64,000 bases of DNA from positions 39,536 to 103,535 of the forward strand of contig DBXY01000017.1 in assembly GCA_002309765.1 (NCBI GenBank). The letters run 5' to 3'. Origin of the DNA: Verrucomicrobia bacterium UBA1200. Lineage in GTDB: Bacteria; Verrucomicrobiota; Kiritimatiellia; RFP12; UBA1067. Both the position numbers and the translations under genes were made by a program. The notes beneath the pieces are model-generated. The model saw only the letters and a list, made by a program, of their open reading frames with translations, was not told the DNA's origin and searched no databases. Positions 58,973 through 64,000 of this stretch are shown in pieces (within the stretch, counting starts at the first letter, position 1; every line of letters begins with the position of its first letter).

Positions 58973-60491
58973 CCTTAGCCAACTCGCCATACACCTCAAC
59001 CAGCCCGCGGTAAGCCTTCACGATCACAGCTTGCCGGTCACGGTAAAACGCAACATGTTCCGGAACCGGCCGCACCGTCTCGGCGGTCTTCAGCAGGTCA
59101 TCCACGACATCAAAATTAGGGAAGATCCCGCAGGCCACGCCGCCGACGATCGCCGCGCCCATCGAGGTCGCCTCGGCCGTCGATTGGAGCGTGTGGACCG
59201 GGCACCCGCAGGCGTCCGCCAGAATCTGCCGCAGTACCCGGCTCTGGGCGCCGCCGCCGATGATCCGCAATCCGTCATCGAACGAAACATGTTTCCGGAA
59301 GATATCGACGATGTACCCCAGGTTCATCGCCACCCCCTCCAGCACGGCCCGCAGCATATCGGCGCGTTTCGTCGCGAGGTTCAATCCGATAAAGGCCCCG
59401 CGCGCGTCGGGATTCCACCAGGGCGTCCGCTCCCCCAGCATGTACGGTAGGAAAATCACCCCGTTCGCCCCGACCGGCGCCGCCTCGGCCTTCACGTCAA
59501 TCAGCGCGTACTTCGAGACGCCGATCCGTTCGGCCTCGGCGGCCTCCTCGGCGCAAAGCTGTTCGGCGAGCCACTTGAAACTCGATCCGGCGGTCTGCAT
59601 CGTGCCCGACGGGTGGAGGTAGCCGGGCACACAGTGCGCCCAGTTCATCGTCCGCATCTCCGCGTCCACCACCGGCTTCGTCACCGTGAGCCCGATCCAG
59701 CTGGAGGAGCCCATGCAGTTGTAGGCGGAACCGGGCCGCACGCAACCCACGCCGACCCCCGCCGCGCTCCCGTCGCCCCCGCCCGCCGCCACCGGCGTTC
59801 CCTCCAGCAGACCGGTCGCGGCGGCGGCCTCGGCCGTCAACCCGCCAAGAATGGCGGTGGACGGCAACGCCTCCGGGAAGAGGGATTCCGGGATCTCCGC
59901 GCAGGCCAGCACCTCCTTCGACCACTTGAAGGTGTTGATGTCGAAGGCGTTGGTTCCGCTCGCGTCGGAGTAGTCGGTCGCCATGCGTCCCGTCAGCCGG
60001 AAGTTGATGTAGTCCTTGGCGCAGAAGGTCTTGTCGGTCTTGGCGAAGACCTCCGGCTCGTGCTCGCGCAGCCACATCAGCTTTTCGAGCGAGTACGACG
60101 CGCTGACCCGGTGGCCGACGATCCGGTAGAAGTCCGCCTGCGGAATCTGCGCCAGAATCCGGTCCGCCTCGGCCGTCGCCCGTTGGTCGCAATAGAGCAT
60201 CGAGGGCCGGAGCGCGTTCCCTGCCGCGTCAACCGGCGTGCAGCCCATCATCTGACCGCTCAGCGCGACCACCGCGATCTCGGACGGTTTAACGGCGGCG
60301 CACTCCAGCAGGAGACGCGTCGATTCGCACACCGCCCTCCACCAATCCTCCGGATCCTGCTCCGCCCAGCAGCCGTTGAAGAAATGGGAGTCATATGAGG
60401 CCAGAAAACTTCCGCAGGCGGTTCCGTCGGCGGCGTAGAGCGTCGCCTTGTTCCCGCTCGTCCCCAAATCGTGCGCCAGAATATACGGCAT
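58965..60491 (-). CDS. FGGY-family carbohydrate kinase, xylulokinase-like
   Basis: 508 residues. N-terminal HDLGTSGNKATLY phosphate-binding loop, ALSGQMMGCTPVD, KDYINFRLTGRMATDYSDASG, the catalytic aspartate in AAGGGDGSAAGVGVG near 240 and FGGY-type GLRIIGGGAQSRVLRQILAD near 400. It phosphorylates a ketose or polyol; overall closest in style to xylulokinase, but substrate is not fixed by sequence. Gap to the transporter gene upstream is nine nt, so it is transcribed with it. Confidence 0.92.
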   Translation of the reverse strand: MPYILAHDLGTSGNKATLYAADGTACGSFLASYDSHFFNGCWAEQDPEDWWRAVCESTRLLLECAAVKPSEIAVVALSGQMMGCTPVDAAGNALRPSMLYCDQRATAEADRILAQIPQADFYRIVGHRVSASYSLEKLMWLREHEPEVFAKTDKTFCAKDYINFRLTGRMATDYSDASGTNAFDINTFKWSKEVLACAEIPESLFPEALPSTAILGGLTAEAAAATGLLEGTPVAAGGGDGSAAGVGVGCVRPGSAYNCMGSSSWIGLTVTKPVVDAEMRTMNWAHCVPGYLHPSGTMQTAGSSFKWLAEQLCAEEAAEAERIGVSKYALIDVKAEAAPVGANGVIFLPYMLGERTPWWNPDARGAFIGLNLATKRADMLRAVLEGVAMNLGYIVDIFRKHVSFDDGLRIIGGGAQSRVLRQILADACGCPVHTLQSTAEATSMGAAIVGGVACGIFPNFDVVDDLLKTAETVRPVPEHVAFYRDRQAVIVKAYRGLVEVYGELAKGK

Positions 60492-60500
60492 GGCTTCCCC

Positions 60501-60986
60501 CTAGTTGAAAAGTTTCGCGCCGGAGAAGCCGATCAGGCCGGTCAGCACCCCGCCCAGAATTCCGCCGAGCAGCGCCCAGAAGATGCGCGGCAGACTCTCC
60601 TTCACCAGCGCGCCGCGCGTACCGCGCTTCGCGCCCACCAGCCCGTGTACCCAGAAACCGCAGAAGATCGCGCTGCCCATATCGACCCACGGGCTCGCCG
60701 CGTAGAAGGCCTGGTTGATCAGGCCGAACTGCTGGACATTCCCGTCCGCGTCCTTGATCTGGTCGGGGTTGATCCCGAATCCCGGCAATTTGTGGTTCAG
60801 CAGCCAGAAGGTCCCGATCAGGAACGCCGCGCTGATGAAACCGCCGATTGGCCCAAAATCCTTCACCAGCTTCGGCCAGCATATCAGCACCGCGAAAGTC
60901 GCGATGAACGCACCGAAGATCGATGAGATGACCGAGGCGGGCGTCATGCCCCACACTTCACTATACGTTGAAAGAAATTCCGTCAT
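60501..60986 (-). CDS. Putative polyol transporter subunit 2 (Lin0368-like)
   Basis: 161-residue membrane protein with about four helices. Reads FGAFIATFAVLICWPKLVKDFGPIGGFISAAFLIGTFWLLNHKL and, near the end, FWALLGGILGGVLTGLIG. The start is the ATG after a GTGAGG site that overlaps the end of the previous gene. It resembles its upstream neighbour throughout (GGF...GT/GISWxxNH motif) and looks like the paired Lin0367/Lin0368-type putative glycerol transporter subunits known next to polyol kinases. That naming is from memory of annotation. Confidence 0.7.
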   Translation of the reverse strand: MTEFLSTYSEVWGMTPASVISSIFGAFIATFAVLICWPKLVKDFGPIGGFISAAFLIGTFWLLNHKLPGFGINPDQIKDADGNVQQFGLINQAFYAASPWVDMGSAIFCGFWVHGLVGAKRGTRGALVKESLPRIFWALLGGILGGVLTGLIGFSGAKLFN

Positions 60987-60994
60987 CCCGTACC

Positions 60995-61420
60995 TCACGC
61001 TTTCGTCTCATCTCGCCACGCGGGCACCACCTGTTTCGCGATATGGGCCGCCACGCCCGCCAGCGACCCGCCAATGATGCAGCACACCAGCGTCGGCCAA
61101 ATCTTTGCGAGCGCGCCCCAGCAGTACGACCAGCCGCAGGCCGAGGGGTCCAGCGGCCAAAACCGGACAACGCCCCACGCGACACCCGCGCCAAAGATCG
61201 GCAACCCCTGGTCAACCCAAAGTTTCCCGTCGGGATTCTCAATCACCCCCAGCCAATGGTTCATATACCACGAAATCCCGATAACGAACGTCGCCGTCAG
61301 GAAACCGCCCATGATGCCATACGTTTTCCACATCTCCGGCCAAACCCCGAACGAGAGCGACCCGACAATCGCCCCGCCAATCAGAGTGGTCAGACTCCGT
61401 TTCCAGCCACCTTTGTCCAT
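60995..61420 (-). CDS. Putative polyol transporter subunit 1 (Lin0368-like)
   Basis: 141-residue membrane protein with about four helices: LIGGAIVGSLSFGVWPEMWKTYGIMGGFLTATFVIGISWYMNHWLGV, then GLPIFGAGVAWGVVRF and CCIIGGSLAGVAAHIA. It is homologous to the next gene and forms a pair with it. First gene of the operon, with an AAAGGGG site and a promoter upstream. Function as a polyol uptake system is inferred from the operon and the family. Confidence 0.7.
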   Translation of the reverse strand: MDKGGWKRSLTTLIGGAIVGSLSFGVWPEMWKTYGIMGGFLTATFVIGISWYMNHWLGVIENPDGKLWVDQGLPIFGAGVAWGVVRFWPLDPSACGWSYCWGALAKIWPTLVCCIIGGSLAGVAAHIAKQVVPAWRDETKA

Positions 61421-61451
61421 TCACATACCCCTTTCCTAATTTTCTAAACCC

Positions 61452-61481
61452 ATTTTACCCGCAAACCTCCCCAAAAGGCAA
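61452..61481 (-). promoter_or_regulatory. Promoter of the polyol operon
   Basis: TTGCCT (61476-61481), 18-nt spacer, TAAAAT (61452-61457) on the minus strand, about 30 nt before the first transporter gene. Confidence 0.5.
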
Positions 61482-61516
61482 GCCAAAAAAAGAAGCATCG
61501 GTATTCGGGCGAATCT

Positions 61517-61547
61517 CGATATTTTCAAGTGCCACCTGAAAATATCG
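61517..61547. repeat. 31-bp palindrome, copy 2
   Basis: CGATATTTTCAAGTG / CACCTGAAAATATCG around a single C; one arm differs by one base from copy 1 at 51442-51472, and the following GTTAAAAAC is shared. It lies upstream of the polyol operon promoter, outside the transcript, so it is not simply a leader element. Confidence 0.85.
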
Positions 61548-61624
61548 GTTAAAAACCGCACATCCGCGATGGCGGAGAAACCAGTCGGCACAACCGCCGC
61601 CACGAAGGCGAAACCCCCGGAAAG

Positions 61625-61768
61625 ATCATGATTCGTGCCGCCCAGCTTCCCGACTTTCAAAAAGACCCTGTCGATAGAATTATTATTGCCACTTCGCTGG
61701 TCTATGATTTGATGATCGTGACCGGTGACAGCAAGTTTCTTCAATACGGCGTCAGAACCATCTGTTGA
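61625..61768 (+). pseudogene. vapC 3' fragment
   Basis: Bases 61625-61768 encode the last 48 residues of the VapC at 55238-55621 (IMIRAAQLPDFQKDPVDRII... to RTIC and a stop) with few substitutions. Residues corresponding to 1-80, including D6 and E43, are absent and no antitoxin precedes it, so it is inactive. Confidence 0.9.
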
Positions 61769-61790
61769 ACACGCCTGCCGCCTGAAAAGA

Positions 61791-61827
61791 AAAAGCCGGG
61801 GCGGCCTAAAAAGACCGCACCCGGCTT
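61791..61827. terminator. Bidirectional hairpin terminator, second copy
   Basis: AAAGCCGGG...CGGCC / GACCG...CCCGGCTTT around TAAAAA. It terminates the surface-protein gene on the minus strand and lies after the vapC fragment on the plus strand. Confidence 0.7.
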
Positions 61828-61843
61828 TAAAACCGAATCCCTC

Positions 61844-64000
61844 TTAGCGGAGAATCATAATCGTCGAGACATCGCGCCAGATACGGACCATTCCGTTCTT
61901 GATGTCAAGATTCACCAGCGGGGGAATTTCGCCCGTCACCTCGAAGTCGTCTGCCGTAAGCGATGTTGTCGCCTCCGTAAGATCGATGAGGTTGCGCGTG
62001 CCATTGAAGGACGAGAGCTCCAGTTTCACCTTGCCGTTCGCGCGCACATCGCCCACCAGCTTGAGAATACCAGTGGAAGAATCGAACGAAATCGTGTCCC
62101 CGAGAATGATCGGCACAGCGGCGGCCGACGAGACCGTCGCTCCGCCCGAAAGCGTCGTGCCAGCCAGTTCAACCGCCGGGGCGGATGCCGAAGCGATTGA
62201 GAGATTTGCGCCATCTTGCAGGATCAAATCGGAGAAACCTACCGTGCCCATGCCGAGATTCATCTGCACCGCGCCATCAACCACGAACGGGTTGGCATAA
62301 CGCGAGAGATCCATCTCCTCGTATGCAAACGAGAAATCGTACACAATCTGGCAGGCATACGATCCGCCCGTCGCGCCCGTGAAGCCGATCCACGCCGTGT
62401 TGTCACCCATTACCGCCGCCAAATTGACTTCGCGCGAGGCGGAAACGGAGGAATTGCCACGGGTCGCCGTCAGCGTCAGCTCGCGCAAATCGTACGACAG
62501 CGTGAATTCGGTGTCTTCGCCGTTAGCGAGATCCCATGCCGTAAGGGGCACGGTATCGCCGGAGAAGAGGCCGTCCAACACATACTTGAAGCACTGGTCG
62601 TTTTGGCTCGGGTAGAGGTTGATACCCCAGCCCGCCGTCTTCGTGCGATCGGAGCCATCGTTATAGACGATGCCGAGTTTTCCGCCCGTCTGACCGTAGC
62701 AGTCCGCCGCGTTGGACGAGAAGTTCTGTAGAACGATCGCCATGCCGTCCGCCGGAGAGGCACTGTGCTGGGTTACGCGATACTTGAAGGACGCACGGAA
62801 AGGACGGTTTACATATACGCGCGTCGAGTTCCAGGTCGCACTCCGGGCGTAGTCCACATTCGCCGTTAACTGGAACGCCGGCTTGTCATCGACCGTCGTG
62901 TAGGTCGGCGCGTATTTCGTAGGCGTCCAGCCCGTTTCGCCGATGCCGGGAATGCTTGATCCATCCGCGATGCTGCGGAACGAGAAGCCGCTGATCGTCT
63001 GCTCGCATCCGGTCGAAGCGCCTGTGGTACCCGTGAAGCCGATCCACGCGTATTCGCTGCCGAGAATTGACTTGAGGTCAACCGTCCATGTCATCGGGCC
63101 ACTTGTCGGGCGAACGGTACCGTTGCAATCCCACGACGCACTAAGGACCGCGCCGTCATAGCTTACGGTAATCTTGATCACGTTGCCGCCATCGGCCGCG
63201 ATAGCGTTGGAGCGCGAGGAGGTGTCATCCGAGATCGTGCCGGCATTGCTGAAGCCGTAACGGTCACGGGTATCGGATTCGATACCGACACGCATGATTA
63301 CACCAATCGACTTGGTAAAGGCGCACCCCAAAGTCGAACCCGACGATGCGCTGCCAATCGCGTTTGGTCCCGCCGCTTCGTTCTGCAGGACGAGCGCGGC
63401 ACCGAGCAGATCCGTCGTCCAATCGTCATGTTCTCCCGCCTGATAGGAGAAGGTTACCTGCCAAGGATCGGTCACGCGCACGCGCCGGGAGTAGAACGCC
63501 GACCCCACATTCGCTGTCGCATACGGAGTCAGCTTCAGATTACCCTCGGAAATCGCCGTGCTGCCGTTGAGCAAGAACTGGTCGAATCCGTCAATCTGGT
63601 TTACAATACCGCTACCGAGCGTTACGCTCGATCCGTCATCGAGACGCACTTCGGTCTTATCGCTGAAGGCCGGCATATCAATGCCCAGCGAGGCGCCGTC
63701 CAGGATCTCAAAGTCCGGGTTGCCGACAAGGCGGGCCGCGTCGAGATCGGTCGTGCCGGAAACAACGAAACGCCCGGAACCGGAAATAGCTCCGGTACCC
63801 AGTAGGTCGAACGAATCGAGGAAGACCTCACCGTTGTTGCGGAAGGTTGACGTGTTCGCCAGATTAACACCGTCAGCGAAAACGAGCGTTCCGGCTTCGA
63901 CGGAGGTCGAACCCGAATAGGTCTGGGATTTAGTGAGCGTCATACGCCCTTCGCCCTGCTTCTCTAGGCTGCCCGTTCCGGAAATGACGTCATTGAACGT
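61844..64000 (-). CDS. Surface protein with two L-type-lectin-like domains, 5' end outside the window
   Basis: Open to the right edge; 718 codons are inside the window. A passenger-associated repeat (FNDVISGTGSLEKQGEG, then MTLTKSQTYSGSTSVEAGTLVFADG) comes first, as in autotransporter-type proteins. Two legume-lectin-like domains follow, each beginning with a FYSRRVRV- or TRVYVNRPF-like strand and ending with EYAWIGFTGTTGAST or NTAWIGFTGATGGSY and a SF strand. The protein ends DVSTIMILR. No membrane anchor or barrel is seen. Probably a surface glycan-binding protein. The internal Met at 63943 is not the start. Confidence 0.85.
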   Translation of the reverse strand, partial: TFNDVISGTGSLEKQGEGRMTLTKSQTYSGSTSVEAGTLVFADGVNLANTSTFRNNGEVFLDSFDLLGTGAISGSGRFVVSGTTDLDAARLVGNPDFEILDGASLGIDMPAFSDKTEVRLDDGSSVTLGSGIVNQIDGFDQFLLNGSTAISEGNLKLTPYATANVGSAFYSRRVRVTDPWQVTFSYQAGEHDDWTTDLLGAALVLQNEAAGPNAIGSASSGSTLGCAFTKSIGVIMRVGIESDTRDRYGFSNAGTISDDTSSRSNAIAADGGNVIKITVSYDGAVLSASWDCNGTVRPTSGPMTWTVDLKSILGSEYAWIGFTGTTGASTGCEQTISGFSFRSIADGSSIPGIGETGWTPTKYAPTYTTVDDKPAFQLTANVDYARSATWNSTRVYVNRPFRASFKYRVTQHSASPADGMAIVLQNFSSNAADCYGQTGGKLGIVYNDGSDRTKTAGWGINLYPSQNDQCFKYVLDGLFSGDTVPLTAWDLANGEDTEFTLSYDLRELTLTATRGNSSVSASREVNLAAVMGDNTAWIGFTGATGGSYACQIVYDFSFAYEEMDLSRYANPFVVDGAVQMNLGMGTVGFSDLILQDGANLSIASASAPAVELAGTTLSGGATVSSAAAVPIILGDTISFDSSTGILKLVGDVRANGKVKLELSSFNGTRNLIDLTEATTSLTADDFEVTGEIPPLVNLDIKNGMVRIWRDVSTIMILR

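Larger units (their letters stand above)
61625..61870. repeat. Direct repeat of about 245 bp, right copy
   Basis: Same content as 55478-55722: vapC end, hairpin terminator and the end of a surface-protein gene. The two copies bracket the 5.9-kb polyol module. Homology stops about nine codons inside the surface genes. Confidence 0.9.

Noticed and set aside
61436..61744. A minus-strand frame sharing FLTDIF and HLKIS with a frame near 51325-51561
   Set aside because: The similarity comes from the shared 31-bp palindrome and its flank, so the frames are not a gene family.
55478..61870. Insertion sequence or integrative element with recombinase
   Set aside because: No transposase, integrase or terminal inverted repeats were found; only the direct repeats support mobility.

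Overview
The window is a stretch of bacterial chromosome with moderate to high GC. It combines ordinary bacterial housekeeping genes (dxr, secG, uppP, lemA, an ABC-F ATPase, a GMP synthetase, tRNA-Cys and tRNA-Asp) with many secreted glycoside hydrolases and very large surface proteins. The surface proteins carry autotransporter-type repeats, lectin-like and LamG-like modules, lamin-tail domains and a CotH domain. This mix, with double DUF3857/transglutaminase proteins and heptad intergenic repeats, suggests a PVC-group bacterium of the Kiritimatiellota/Lentisphaerota type, probably living on host or plant glycans. That assignment is an inference; there is no rRNA or marker gene here to test it.

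Layout. 1-3.3 kb: a sensor kinase (5' end outside the window), an NtrC-type sigma-54 activator and a small secreted repeat protein. 3.3-6.5 kb (minus): ABC-F ATPase, tRNA-Cys, a 31-residue basic protein with an almost leaderless promoter, and a membrane protein. 6.8-13 kb (plus): a secreted sialate-O-acetylesterase-type protein and a 1268-residue GH101/GH129-like glycosidase, a pairing that would suit O-glycan breakdown. 13-25.4 kb (minus): lemA and a partner, dxr, two large secreted proteins, a GMP synthetase without its glutaminase half, secG, uppP and tRNA-Asp. 25.4-37.7 kb (minus): a carbohydrate-active cluster (GH51-type arabinofuranosidase, two TIM-barrel proteins, a GH78-like rhamnosidase) interleaved with a surface protein. 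38-46.4 kb (plus): one 2815-residue lamin-tail/CotH protein whose N-terminal architecture is repeated after the kinase-like domain. 46.5-54.1 kb (minus): an exported ADP-ribosylglycohydrolase-fold protein, a beta-propeller protein, an MGH1/GH63-like glycosidase and another surface protein. 54.4-64 kb: a broken DUF4143 gene, a vapBC-type toxin-antitoxin pair, a polyol or pentitol catabolic operon (two-subunit transporter, FGGY kinase, zinc dehydrogenase, deoC, lipoprotein propeller) and the 3' part of a lectin-like surface protein.

The most interesting signals are not in the genes. (i) The surface-protein gene at 51738-54140 has a TTGACA / TATAAT promoter whose spacer holds ten consecutive G, giving a 14-nt spacer; this is the architecture of slipped-strand phase-variable promoters. 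(ii) The polyol operon sits between two direct repeats of about 245 bp. Each repeat joins the 3' end of vapC to the 3' end of a surface-protein gene. VapC is intact only on the left and the surface gene only on the right. (iii) Intergenic DNA in the operon is built of phased 7-base units. (iv) A 31-bp palindrome occurs twice, once directly after a possible seven-codon leader. (v) The promoter and a 5' fragment of the esterase gene are duplicated, with an internal deletion, just upstream of the giant CotH gene.

Many genes have clear -35/-10 promoters with 17-18 bp spacers and good Shine-Dalgarno sequences, which were used to fix starts. Most transcription between 13 and 37 kb and between 46 and 61 kb is on the minus strand. 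No CRISPR array, insertion sequence, prophage or rRNA was seen.
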